33,002 nt of DNA from an uncultured Bacteroidales bacterium. GTDB taxonomy: Bacteria; Bacteroidota; Bacteroidia; Bacteroidales; Muribaculaceae. The stretch lies in contig CACYAW010000015.1 of assembly GCA_902772455.1 (NCBI GenBank), positions 1-33,002 of the forward strand, given 5' to 3'. Below the pieces are notes generated by a model. It saw nothing but the letters and a program-made list of their open reading frames with translations. It was not told where the DNA came from and ran no database searches. Each line of letters opens with the position of its first letter. Position 1 is the stretch's first letter. Position numbers and translations under genes: made by a program. Below are positions 24,759 to 32,761 of this stretch, one piece after another.

Positions 24759-25793
24759 TCACTTACCGAGGGCAAACGGGAGATACTTTTCGAAGAACTT
24801 CCTCAGCGGCATAATCACAACGATGCATGCCACCGAAAGTGGCACATAAATGTAATAATGCGCGATGTAGGTGTTATGGAAAATGAGCGTTTGGAATAAT
24901 TTGTAAATGAACACAGGGAATGCCGACAAGCCCAGTATCAACAACGTGTTCCTTCCCACACTGTGAATATACTCAGGCATCTCGACCATGCTGAAAAACA
25001 GAATTACAGCTAATGTGCCAACGACCGCATTGAGATAATACAAAACGATGTTCTTTCCAAAAAGCAATTCATCAATGCCACAAAGTCCATTGTAAAGCGA
25101 TGACACTGCATAGAAAGCCGCAAGCGCCACTGTAATCAGCGGACGGTACTTGATCTTCTTGAAGTCAAGGCCTTTCAGCAAGTATCCAAATGCATAAAAC
25201 GGCAAAGCCATCGCCGCGCACCGGATGGAGAAGATATTGGTTCCTGCACTCTTAAACGGCAAGATATTATTCGATAAGCCAAAATACAATCCAAGGCCGA
25301 CGACAAACGAAACAGCCAGCAATAGATACTTGTTTTTGAATAGTTTGCTTAAGGCTGCAAAAAGCGTCCTGTCCCAAAACAAAGCGACCAAGAACCATAA
25401 TGGGCCCAATGGCAAGAAAGAAATTTTGGTGACATAGTCCTGCCCAAACAAGATACCCAGCAGCGCAGCCTTGACAATTCCCAATCCAGTTATTCCATGG
25501 AACTGTTCCGGATGCTGATAGGGTGAAATCCAGCCAATTGAGAGATTAATGATTTCAAAGCACAGATAGGGAATGATCAGTTGTTTGAAGCCCTTGCTCA
25601 CATTCTCGCGAAACGAGCGGCCAGGATTAAAAAACATACCCGATACGATAAAGAACAAAGGAATGTGAAAACCATAAATCAGCAAATCCGTTATTTTATA
25701 GTAACCCAAATGCCCGACAATCATCAGGAAGATGGCCAATGCCTTGGCATCGTCAATGTAGTTTAAGCGTTTTTTCTCTGCAATTTGAGCCAT
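24759..25793 (-). CDS. Acyltransferase-3 family membrane protein
   Basis: 344 aa from the ATG at 25793 (MAQIAEKKRLNYIDDAKALA). A longer start at 25835 (14 more residues) lies upstream of a TATATTTG promoter box and is not preferred. Motifs: LNYIDDAKALAIFLMIVGHL with the family His, then YGFHIPLFFIVSGMFFNPG, LIIPYL and about ten membrane helices. This arrangement is typical of OatA/NeuD-region-type O-acyltransferases acting on cell-wall or capsule glycans. It is only distantly like the tandem acyltransferases at 5.6-7.8 kb. It is next to ychF but has its own promoter; substrate unknown. Confidence 0.88.
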   Translation of the reverse strand: MAQIAEKKRLNYIDDAKALAIFLMIVGHLGYYKITDLLIYGFHIPLFFIVSGMFFNPGRSFRENVSKGFKQLIIPYLCFEIINLSIGWISPYQHPEQFHGITGLGIVKAALLGILFGQDYVTKISFLPLGPLWFLVALFWDRTLFAALSKLFKNKYLLLAVSFVVGLGLYFGLSNNILPFKSAGTNIFSIRCAAMALPFYAFGYLLKGLDFKKIKYRPLITVALAAFYAVSSLYNGLCGIDELLFGKNIVLYYLNAVVGTLAVILFFSMVEMPEYIHSVGRNTLLILGLSAFPVFIYKLFQTLIFHNTYIAHYYIYVPLSVACIVVIMPLRKFFEKYLPFALGK

Positions 25794-25822
25794 ATCGATT
25801 ACTTGTATTTCGTTTAAGGCCA

Positions 25823-25830
25823 CAAATATA
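25823..25830 (-). promoter_or_regulatory. -7 promoter element (TATATTTG) for the acyltransferase
   Basis: Perfect TAnnTTTG on the minus strand, 29 nt upstream of the ATG at 25793. No TTG at the ideal -33 distance. Supports the shorter start of the gene. Confidence 0.45.
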
Positions 25831-25891
25831 ATCATTATTTGTCAGTAACACACCCATTTCCCCCAATGAATCATAAGTGCATTTATCTGCT

Positions 25892-25903
25892 ATGAGGCCT
25901 CAT
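25892..25903. promoter_or_regulatory. 12-bp perfect palindrome in the divergent promoter region
   Basis: ATGAGGCCTCAT, between the acyltransferase gene and the maltodextrin operon. Its centre lies 36 bp upstream of the centre of the LacI-like palindrome. Possible operator; no known regulator matched. Confidence 0.35.
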
Positions 25904-25925
25904 CAATGAATGATGACCCATTGCT

Positions 25926-25941
25926 ATGCAATCGGTTGCAT
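25926..25941. promoter_or_regulatory. Candidate LacI-family operator for the maltodextrin operon
   Basis: ATGCAATCGGTTGCAT: two 8-nt half-sites (ATGCAATC and, reversed, ATGCAACC) that differ at one position, with a central CG. LacI-family regulators, including maltose regulators, typically bind such 14-20 bp palindromes with central CG and flanking GCAA/TTGC. It is about 55 nt upstream of the -7 box, so it sits above the core promoter; that position suggests activation or looping rather than simple blocking. The regulator gene is not in the window. Confidence 0.6.
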
Positions 25942-25995
25942 TGTTTTTTTAGGTGTGTAGCACATTATTTATAATGATTTTGAGTGCAAATGTGT

Positions 25996-26003
25996 TATTT
26001 TTG
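25996..26003 (+). promoter_or_regulatory. -7 promoter element (TATTTTTG) of the maltodextrin operon
   Basis: Perfect TAnnTTTG, giving a leader of about 50 nt before the ATG at 26061. No TTG at the ideal -33 position (the nearest is 13 nt away), which fits a promoter that needs an activator. Confidence 0.5.
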
Positions 26004-26060
26004 TAGGAGTTTAGCTAATCCTTATTGAAATTATCACTTAACACTAAAAATATAACAACT

Positions 26061-27398
26061 ATGATGAAGACTAAACCGGATTTGAAATTCAACCAGCTGT
26101 GGAATATCAGCTTTGGTTTCTTTGGAGTGCAGATTGCCTACGCACTGCAGAGCGCCAACATCAGCCGTATTTTTGCGACCTTGGGCGCCGACCCGCACAA
26201 CTTGAGTTATTTCTGGATTCTGCCGCCGTTGATGGGCATGGTGGTGCAGCCGCTGGTGGGCTACTTCAGCGACAAGACATGGCTGGGCCGCTGGGGCCGC
26301 CGCATCCCCTATCTGCTGATTGGTGCGCTGGCTGCCATCATCGTGATGTGCCTGCTGCCTAATGCAGGCTCATTCGGTCTGACCATCGCCGGTGCGATGA
26401 CCTTTGGCTTGATCGCCCTCATGTTCCTTGACACAAGCATTAACATGGCGATGCAGCCCTTCAAAATGATGGTGGGCGACATGGTTAACGAGAAACAGAA
26501 GGCAAAAGCTTACAGCATCCAGTCGTTCCTGTGCAATGCAGGCTCCCTGGTGGGCTACATCTTCCCGTTCCTGTTCACGGCCATCGGTATTGCCAACGTG
26601 GCTCCCGAGGGTGTTGTGCCCGACAGCGTGAAGTGGTCCTTCTATGTGGGTGCCGCTATCCTCATCCTGTGCGTCATCTACACCATCAGCCATGTGAAGG
26701 AGTACACCCCGCAACAGATGGCTGAGTTTAATGCTGCCGCCAATGCCGAGGGACAAGGCGGTGAACAGGCAACTGCCACCGAGATGAGTCCCGAGCAACG
26801 CAAGCATGCTCTCAGAGTATTCTTCGAGGTAGGTCTGGTTCAATTCTTCTGCTGGGCCGCTTTCATGTACATGTGGACCTACACCAACGGCACCATTGCC
26901 GACACCGTGTGGAACACTACAGATGCTTCCAGCGAGGGCTATCAGCTGGCCGGTAACTGGGTGGGTATCCTCTTTGCCGTTCAGGCCATCGGCAGCGTGC
27001 TGTGGGCCGTCGTACTGCCTCAGTTCAAGAATATCAAGGTGGCCTATGCCTTGAGCCTTGTCATTGGCGGTATCGGATTTGCCATGATACCCTTTATCCA
27101 CAACCAGTATATGCTGTTCGTTCCCTACTTCCTGATCGGTTTCGCTTGGGCCGCCATGCTGGCCATGCCGTTCACGATGGTGACCAACGCCTTTGAGGGT
27201 AGCAGCCGCATGGGTACCGCTCTGGGCTTGTTCAACTGCACCATCTGCGTCCCGCAGATTGTCGCAGCCGCTTTGGGTGGCCTGCTGCTGGCAGCCATGG
27301 GCAGCGTGCAGGGCAACATGCTCCTGCTGGCCGGCATCCTGCTCATTGTGGGAGCCGCCTGTGTATTCATTATCGAAGACAAGAAACACAAAAACTAA
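26061..27398 (+). CDS. MFS sugar transporter (SLC45/GPH-like, maltose/maltodextrin uptake)
   Basis: 445 aa from the ATG pair at 26061/26064; an in-frame TTG at 26025 is rejected because the following residues (LSLNTKNITT) are unlike the family. About 12 membrane helices. N-terminus LKFNQLWNISFGFFGVQIAY, then ANISRIFATLGADPHNLSYF, the loop signature DKTWLGRWGRRIPYLLIGAL and later GSSRMGTALGLFN. A soluble Gln/Glu-rich loop lies in the middle. Such transporters stand next to malQ-like and amylase genes in many Bacteroidetes and are assigned to maltose or maltodextrin uptake. First gene of the operon; the glucanotransferase starts 19 nt after its stop. Sugar specificity is inferred from context. 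Confidence 0.92.
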   Translation: MMKTKPDLKFNQLWNISFGFFGVQIAYALQSANISRIFATLGADPHNLSYFWILPPLMGMVVQPLVGYFSDKTWLGRWGRRIPYLLIGALAAIIVMCLLPNAGSFGLTIAGAMTFGLIALMFLDTSINMAMQPFKMMVGDMVNEKQKAKAYSIQSFLCNAGSLVGYIFPFLFTAIGIANVAPEGVVPDSVKWSFYVGAAILILCVIYTISHVKEYTPQQMAEFNAAANAEGQGGEQATATEMSPEQRKHALRVFFEVGLVQFFCWAAFMYMWTYTNGTIADTVWNTTDASSEGYQLAGNWVGILFAVQAIGSVLWAVVLPQFKNIKVAYALSLVIGGIGFAMIPFIHNQYMLFVPYFLIGFAWAAMLAMPFTMVTNAFEGSSRMGTALGLFNCTICVPQIVAAALGGLLLAAMGSVQGNMLLLAGILLIVGAACVFIIEDKKHKN

Positions 27399-27417
27399 TG
27401 ACTAAACACCATATATC

Positions 27418-30099
27418 ATGAAAGTAAGATTCAACATCGAGTACAGCACCATCTATGGTGAGACTCTGGTACTCAATATCGTGAATAATGCCGAAGACGG
27501 AAATGTGTCGCGCAATGTGATGAAGCCCGCGACCGACAAGTCGTGGAAATGCGACTTGGACTTTCCCGCCAAAGTCGGACACATCAACTATTACTACAGC
27601 GTAGAGCGTGACGGCAAGGAGCTCCGCCACGAGTGGATGGTCATCCCTCACCGCATGGACCTGAATGCCGCCAAGGCCACGCGCTACATCACCTATGACC
27701 ACTGGAACGACATGCCCGACGACAGCTACCTGTACAGTTCGGCCTTCACCGACTGCGTGACCCTGCGCAAACTGCAAGACCCCGCCAAGTGCAAGTATGC
27801 CACTATCGTGCAGTTGAAGGTGCGTGCGCCGCAGCTGCGCACGGGCGAGACCCTTGCCGTCGTGGGCAACGAGCCCACCCTGGGCGACTGGGACGAGAAC
27901 AAGGCCCTCAAGATGACCGAGCACAACCACAACGAGTGGGTCATCTCACTTGACGGTACCGCTTTCAAGAAAGCGTTTGTTGAGTTCAAGTTCGTCATCT
28001 TGGGCAGCAAAGGCAAGAACGTCATTTGGGAAACCGGCGACAACCGCACCGTGCTGCTGCCCGTCCTCAAGGAAGGTGAGCACATCGTCTATGAGCTTCA
28101 GCAGGCCTACTTCCCCTTGTATCCCGTGAAACTGGCTGGCACCGTGGTTCCCATCTTCTCGCTTCGCAGCGAGGGCAGTTTTGGCGTGGGTGACTTTGGA
28201 GACCTCAAACTCATGGTGGACTGGGTGGCCAGCACAGGGCAGCGAGCCTTGCAGGTACTTCCCATTAACGACACCACCATCACGCACACCTGGAGCGACA
28301 GCTACCCTTACAACAGCATCAGCATTTATGCCCTGCATCCGCAGTACATGGATCTGCGCCAATTGCCCAAACTCGACAACAAGAAACGTGCCACCGAGTT
28401 TGAGAAGCTGCGCAAAGAACTGAATGCCCTGCCGCAAATCGACTACGAACGCGTGAACAACGCTAAGCGTGAATACATGAAGCTGTTGTTTGAGCAAGAG
28501 GGAGCCCAAGTGCTTAAGAGTGACGAATTCAAGGCATTCTTTACTGCCAATCAGGATTGGTTGGTACCCTATGCCGCCTTCTGTCACTACCGCGACCTGT
28601 ATGGCACAGCATCCTTCTCCAAGTGGCCTTCCAACCACATCTTCACCGACGAGGAACGCGCCGCACTGACCAATCCCCGCACCAAGGCCTTCAAAGAAGT
28701 GAGCCTGTGGTACTATGTGCAGTACTATCTGGATAAGCAGATGCGTGGCGCCCACAAATATGCCCAGAGCAAACATGTCATTCTCAAGGGCGACATTCCC
28801 ATCGGCATCAGCCGCGACAGTGTTGAGGCCTGGGTAGAGCCCAAATACTTCAACCTCAACGGTCAGGCAGGCGCTCCGCCCGATGCTTTCTCGACCAATG
28901 GCCAAAATTGGGGCTTCCCGACATATAACTGGGACGTGATGCTTGCCGACGGCTGCAAGTGGTGGGTTAAGCGTTTCCGCAAGATGTCACAATACTTTGA
29001 CGCTTACCGCATCGACCACGTGCTGGGCTTCTTCCGCATCTGGGAAATCCCCATCAATGCCGTTCACGGCCTGCTGGGCCAGTTCTCACCCTCGCTGGGC
29101 ATGAGCGCCGATGAAATCCGCAGCTATGGCCTCAATTTCCAGGAGAAGCTGATGACCGAGCCGTTTATCGCCGACTGGGTACTGGACCGCATCTTTGGCA
29201 AACTGGCCGACACGGTGCGCCAGAAATACGTTGAGCGCGTGCATGACGACATCTACCGCATGAAGCCGGAATATGACACTCAGCGCAAGATTGAAGCCGC
29301 ATTCCAGGGCAAGGATAGTGACGAAGACATCTGGCTGCGCGATGGTCTGTATGCCCTCATCAGCGATGTCCTGTTCGTGCGCGACCGCAAGAATCCCGCC
29401 CTTTATCATCCCCGCATCTCGGTGCAGTTCGACTTTGTTTACGAGGCGCTCTACGACAACGACAAAGCCGCCTTTAACAAGCTCTACAACGAATACTATT
29501 ACCGTCGCAACAACGACTTCTGGTATCACGAGGCGATGAAGAAACTGCCCAAGCTGGTACAGGCCACCCGCATGCTCGTCTGTGCCGAGGATCTGGGCAT
29601 GGTGCCCGACTGCGTGGCATGGGTGATGAACGAGTTGCGCATCCTGAGTCTTGAGATCCAGTCGATGCCTAAAGACAACCACATCAAGTTCGGCAACCTG
29701 AACAGCAACCCCTACCGTAGCGTGGCTACCATCTCAACCCACGACATGCCCACTATGCGGCAATGGTGGGACGAGGATTGGGACCGCACCCAGGAATTCT
29801 ACAACACCTCGTTGTGGCACAATGATGCAGCGCCCCATCCGTTGCCCGGCTGGTTAGCCGATGACATTGTCCGCAACCACCTGGCTTGTCCGTCCATGTT
29901 GTGTCTGCTCTCGTTGCAGGATTGGCTCGCCATTGATGAGAAGATGCGTCTGGCCGATGCCGATGCCGAGCGCATCAACATCCCCGCCAATCCCCGCCAC
30001 TACTGGCGTTACCGCATGCACATGACCATCGAACAGCTGATGAAGGCCGATGAGTTCAATGGCCACGTGAAAGAAATCATCACTCAAAACGGACGCTAA
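27418..30099 (+). CDS. malQ: 4-alpha-glucanotransferase, DPE2-like (GH77 with two N-terminal starch-binding-type domains)
   Basis: 893 aa, much longer than classical MalQ (about 500-690). N-terminal tandem CBM20-like domains: residues about 1-110 (degenerate) and 120-235 (clear motif VVGNEPTLGDWDENKALKM). The GH77 core starts near 240 (PIFSLRSEGSFGVGDFGDLK) with LPINDT. Catalytic residues: nucleophile Asp533 (YRIDHVLGFFRIWE), acid/base Glu724 (VCAEDLGMVPD), stabiliser Asp776 (STHDMPTMRQWW). The 190-residue gap between nucleophile and acid/base means an insert of about 140 residues, the hallmark of plant DPE2-type enzymes. No signal peptide, so cytoplasmic: it transfers glucosyl units from maltose or maltodextrin to longer glucans, releasing glucose. 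Its stop overlaps the next ATG by one base (TAATG). Confidence 0.96.
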   Translation: MKVRFNIEYSTIYGETLVLNIVNNAEDGNVSRNVMKPATDKSWKCDLDFPAKVGHINYYYSVERDGKELRHEWMVIPHRMDLNAAKATRYITYDHWNDMPDDSYLYSSAFTDCVTLRKLQDPAKCKYATIVQLKVRAPQLRTGETLAVVGNEPTLGDWDENKALKMTEHNHNEWVISLDGTAFKKAFVEFKFVILGSKGKNVIWETGDNRTVLLPVLKEGEHIVYELQQAYFPLYPVKLAGTVVPIFSLRSEGSFGVGDFGDLKLMVDWVASTGQRALQVLPINDTTITHTWSDSYPYNSISIYALHPQYMDLRQLPKLDNKKRATEFEKLRKELNALPQIDYERVNNAKREYMKLLFEQEGAQVLKSDEFKAFFTANQDWLVPYAAFCHYRDLYGTASFSKWPSNHIFTDEERAALTNPRTKAFKEVSLWYYVQYYLDKQMRGAHKYAQSKHVILKGDIPIGISRDSVEAWVEPKYFNLNGQAGAPPDAFSTNGQNWGFPTYNWDVMLADGCKWWVKRFRKMSQYFDAYRIDHVLGFFRIWEIPINAVHGLLGQFSPSLGMSADEIRSYGLNFQEKLMTEPFIADWVLDRIFGKLADTVRQKYVERVHDDIYRMKPEYDTQRKIEAAFQGKDSDEDIWLRDGLYALISDVLFVRDRKNPALYHPRISVQFDFVYEALYDNDKAAFNKLYNEYYYRRNNDFWYHEAMKKLPKLVQATRMLVCAEDLGMVPDCVAWVMNELRILSLEIQSMPKDNHIKFGNLNSNPYRSVATISTHDMPTMRQWWDEDWDRTQEFYNTSLWHNDAAPHPLPGWLADDIVRNHLACPSMLCLLSLQDWLAIDEKMRLADADAERINIPANPRHYWRYRMHMTIEQLMKADEFNGHVKEIITQNGR

Positions 30100-32021
30100 T
30101 GAGACAACTTTTATCACTGGTAGCGATAATCATGGCATTACTCGTACCACAATCATTAACCGCTCGCACCGGGGTCACCTACTCCCCCGGCGCGAGTGTT
30201 TTCACTATCGAGACCAATAACGATGCCCAGCAAGTAAAACTGCGCATCTATAAGGATGGCTTGGGCGGCAAGCCCGTCAAGACCGTGAATATGAAGCGCG
30301 ACAAGGCGGGCAACACCCTGTGGCAGGCTTCGGTCAAGGGTGACCTGAAGGGCAAATTCTACACCTTCGACGTGAAATATGACGGTAAGTTCCGTGGGGA
30401 GTGCCCAGGCATTTGGGCTACCGCCGTTGGCGTGAACGGCAAGCGAGGAGCCATCGTTGACATGGGTCAGACCGACCCGCAGGGCTGGAGTGCCGACAAG
30501 CGTCCCGCTATTGCAGCCAAGGACCTCATCCTGTATGAGATGCACCACCGTGACTTCTCCATCGATGAATCCGGCGGCTTTACCTACAAGGGAAAATTCC
30601 TGGCCTTGACCGAGCCTCGTGCCATCGAGCACCTGAAGACGTTGGGCGTGAACGCCGTGCACATCTTGCCCTCATTCGACTATGCCTCGGTCGATGAGAC
30701 CCGCTTGAACGAGCCGCAGTACAACTGGGGCTATGACCCCGTAAACTACAATGTGCCCGAGGGCGGCTATTCTACCGATCCCTACAAGCCCGAAGTGCGC
30801 ATCAGCGAGTTCAAGCAGATGGTGCAGGCCCTGCACAAGGCAGGCATCAAGGTCATCCTGGACGTGGTGTATAACCACACCTGGAACATCGACGGCAGCA
30901 ACTTCCAGCTCACCCGTCCCGACTACTTCTACCGCAAGAATGCCGACGGCACCTACAGCAACGGCAGCGGCTGCGGCAACGAGACGGCCAGTGAGCGCGA
31001 CGGAATGCGCCAATTCATGATCGAAAGCGTGAAATATTGGGTGGACGAATACCACATCGACGGTTTCCGCTTCGACTTGATGGGCGTGCACGATATCGAG
31101 ACGATGAACGCCATCCGCAATGCCGTGCCCCAAGATATCTTCATCTATGGCGAGGGTTGGAGCGCTGGCAGTTGCGCTTATTCCGGAGACCTGGCCATGA
31201 AGGCTAACACCAGCAAGATGCCAGGCATCGCCGCCTTCAGCGATGAGATACGCGATGCACTGCGCGGCCCGTGGGACAGCAACAGCAAGGCTGCCTTCCT
31301 GGGCGGTGTGAAAGGCAATGAGGAAAGCATCAAGTTTGGCATCGTGGGAGCTATCCAGCATCCCGGTGTTGACTACAGCAAGGTAAATTACAGCAAAGCA
31401 CCTTATGCCAACGAACCGACCCAGATGATTGCTTATGTGAGCTGCCACGACGACATGTGTCTGGTAGACCGCCTCAAAGCCAGCGTCAAGGGTATCACGA
31501 TTGATGAACTCATCCGCCTAGACCTGATGGCACAGACCGTGGTCATGACCTCACAGGGTGTGCCGTTCCTGCTCAGCGGTGAAGAGATGTTGCGTGACAA
31601 GAAAGGCGTGCACAACAGCTACGAGAGTCCTGACAGCATCAACCATCTGGACTGGGACAACCTGGAACGCTATCCTCAGGTGATGGACTACTACAAGAGT
31701 CTGATTGCCCTGCGCAAGGCACATCCCGCCTTCCACATGGGCAGTGCCGACTTGGTGCGCCGCAACCTCGACTTCCTGCCCACCGAGAACTGCCTCGTGG
31801 CCTATCACATCAACGGCCGTAACGTGCCTGGTGAGACCTGGGACGACATCTACGTGGCCTTCAACGCCCACAAGCGCGCCCGCACCATCGAGGTCCCCGA
31901 CGGCACTTACACCATCGTCTGCCGCAACATCAAGTGCGACCAATCCGGCATCTCCACCGTCAAGACAAAGGGTGGCAAAGTGACAGTACCAGCACAATCA
32001 GCCCTGATTATCCACAATTAA
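30099..32021 (+). CDS. pulA: Exported type I pullulanase (GH13) with N-terminal CBM48-like domain
   Basis: 640 aa. Sec-type signal peptide (about residues 1-22, no lipobox Cys), then a beta-rich CBM48/E-set domain and the GH13 barrel. The type I pullulanase signature YNWGYDPVNYNVPEGGYS starts at residue 208. Conserved regions: DVVYNHTW; GFRFDLMG with nucleophile Asp326; IYGEGWSAG with acid/base Glu352; SCHDD with stabiliser Asp451. Cleaves alpha-1,6 branches in pullulan/amylopectin-derived dextrins. The signal peptide puts it in the periplasm, before uptake by the MFS porter, while MalQ acts in the cytoplasm. Third gene of the operon, translationally coupled to malQ. Its stop codon shares its last A with the start of a 9-nt repeat array. 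Confidence 0.93.
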   Translation: MRQLLSLVAIIMALLVPQSLTARTGVTYSPGASVFTIETNNDAQQVKLRIYKDGLGGKPVKTVNMKRDKAGNTLWQASVKGDLKGKFYTFDVKYDGKFRGECPGIWATAVGVNGKRGAIVDMGQTDPQGWSADKRPAIAAKDLILYEMHHRDFSIDESGGFTYKGKFLALTEPRAIEHLKTLGVNAVHILPSFDYASVDETRLNEPQYNWGYDPVNYNVPEGGYSTDPYKPEVRISEFKQMVQALHKAGIKVILDVVYNHTWNIDGSNFQLTRPDYFYRKNADGTYSNGSGCGNETASERDGMRQFMIESVKYWVDEYHIDGFRFDLMGVHDIETMNAIRNAVPQDIFIYGEGWSAGSCAYSGDLAMKANTSKMPGIAAFSDEIRDALRGPWDSNSKAAFLGGVKGNEESIKFGIVGAIQHPGVDYSKVNYSKAPYANEPTQMIAYVSCHDDMCLVDRLKASVKGITIDELIRLDLMAQTVVMTSQGVPFLLSGEEMLRDKKGVHNSYESPDSINHLDWDNLERYPQVMDYYKSLIALRKAHPAFHMGSADLVRRNLDFLPTENCLVAYHINGRNVPGETWDDIYVAFNAHKRARTIEVPDGTYTIVCRNIKCDQSGISTVKTKGGKVTVPAQSALIIHN

Positions 32022-32065
32022 CGGATTAGACGGAATTAACGGAGATTACGGAGTTAACGGAATAG
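32021..32065 (+). repeat. Upstream 9-nt repeat array, five units (ACGGAnnTA)
   Basis: Five units in exact 9-nt phase: ACGGATTAG, ACGGAATTA, ACGGAGATT, ACGGAGTTA, ACGGAATAG. The first A is the last base of the pullulanase stop codon, and the array ends 6 nt before the ATG of the four-helix-bundle gene, so it makes up essentially the whole intergenic region. Confidence 0.93.
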
Positions 32066-32071
32066 AGTTTT

Positions 32072-32761
32072 ATGGAGGATAAAAAGAGACCTCGCATTAA
32101 CCATTACGAAGATGGGACTGCTAGCTCGTTGCGCCGGAGGACAATATATACTGAGTTGCGATTTTATCAGCGTAGTGATGTGCTGTATCAATTGACTCAG
32201 GTGTTTTGCCAACGTTTCCTGAAGCATTATGGCGACCGCACAGTTGACCAGATGGTTCAAGCCGCCCGCAGCTGCAAGCAGAATATCGTTGAGGGTAGCA
32301 GTGATGGTGAAACTTCGGTAGAGAGTGAATTGAAACTATTGGGATTTGCCCGTGGCAGCAACAAGGAACTGCTCGAGGACTACCAGGATTACATCAAACG
32401 CAAAGGATACTCCGAATGGTATGGCACTCACCCCCGATACAAAGCCATGCTCGATTTTTGCCGCAAACACAGCAAATTTGAGGATTACAAGAAGTTGCTG
32501 CCCAAGATGAACGATGAAGAAATGGCGAACATGGCCATCTGCCTGTGCCATCAAGTAGATGCCGCATTGAACAAATACATCGAAAGGAAAGACCGTGAAT
32601 TCACTACCGAGGGCGGTGTGCGTGAACGCATGACCGCCGCACGGCTTGAACAACGTGCGACACAAAAGGAAATCATCGAGCAGCAAGCACAGGAGATTGC
32701 TGCACTCAAGCAAGAAATCGCCCGGCTAAAAGCCCTGCTCGATGAGAAAGGACAGACTTGA
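32072..32761 (+). CDS. Four-helix-bundle protein (S23/IVP-like) with C-terminal coiled coil
   Basis: 229 aa, no signal peptide, basic. The core (about residues 25-180) looks like the four-helix-bundle family first found in 23S rRNA intervening sequences (TIGR02436-like). The typical helix motif is QMVQAARSCKQNIVEGSS (about 60-77), followed by an acidic ELKLLGFARGSNKELLEDY region. Residues from about 190 form a heptad-rich coiled coil (IIEQQAQEIAALKQEIARLK), matching the 'four helix bundle suffix' type of Bacteroidetes protein. The function of these proteins is not established; the related Avd protein of diversity-generating retroelements binds nucleic acid. The gene is flanked on both sides by 9-nt repeats of one sequence family, and its stop codon shares its last A with the downstream array. 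Confidence 0.88.
   Translation: MEDKKRPRINHYEDGTASSLRRRTIYTELRFYQRSDVLYQLTQVFCQRFLKHYGDRTVDQMVQAARSCKQNIVEGSSDGETSVESELKLLGFARGSNKELLEDYQDYIKRKGYSEWYGTHPRYKAMLDFCRKHSKFEDYKKLLPKMNDEEMANMAICLCHQVDAALNKYIERKDREFTTEGGVRERMTAARLEQRATQKEIIEQQAQEIAALKQEIARLKALLDEKGQT

Noticed and set aside
26025-26060. TTG start for the MFS transporter
   Set aside because: The ATG pair at 26061/26064 fits the family start and follows the leader; the twelve extra residues are not family-like.
26370-27389. 339-codon minus-strand frame opposite the MFS gene
   Set aside because: His/Gln-rich, low-complexity translation typical of antisense to membrane-protein genes; no start context or promoter.
27946-28905. 319-codon minus-strand frame opposite malQ
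   Set aside because: Antisense shadow of a highly conserved enzyme gene.
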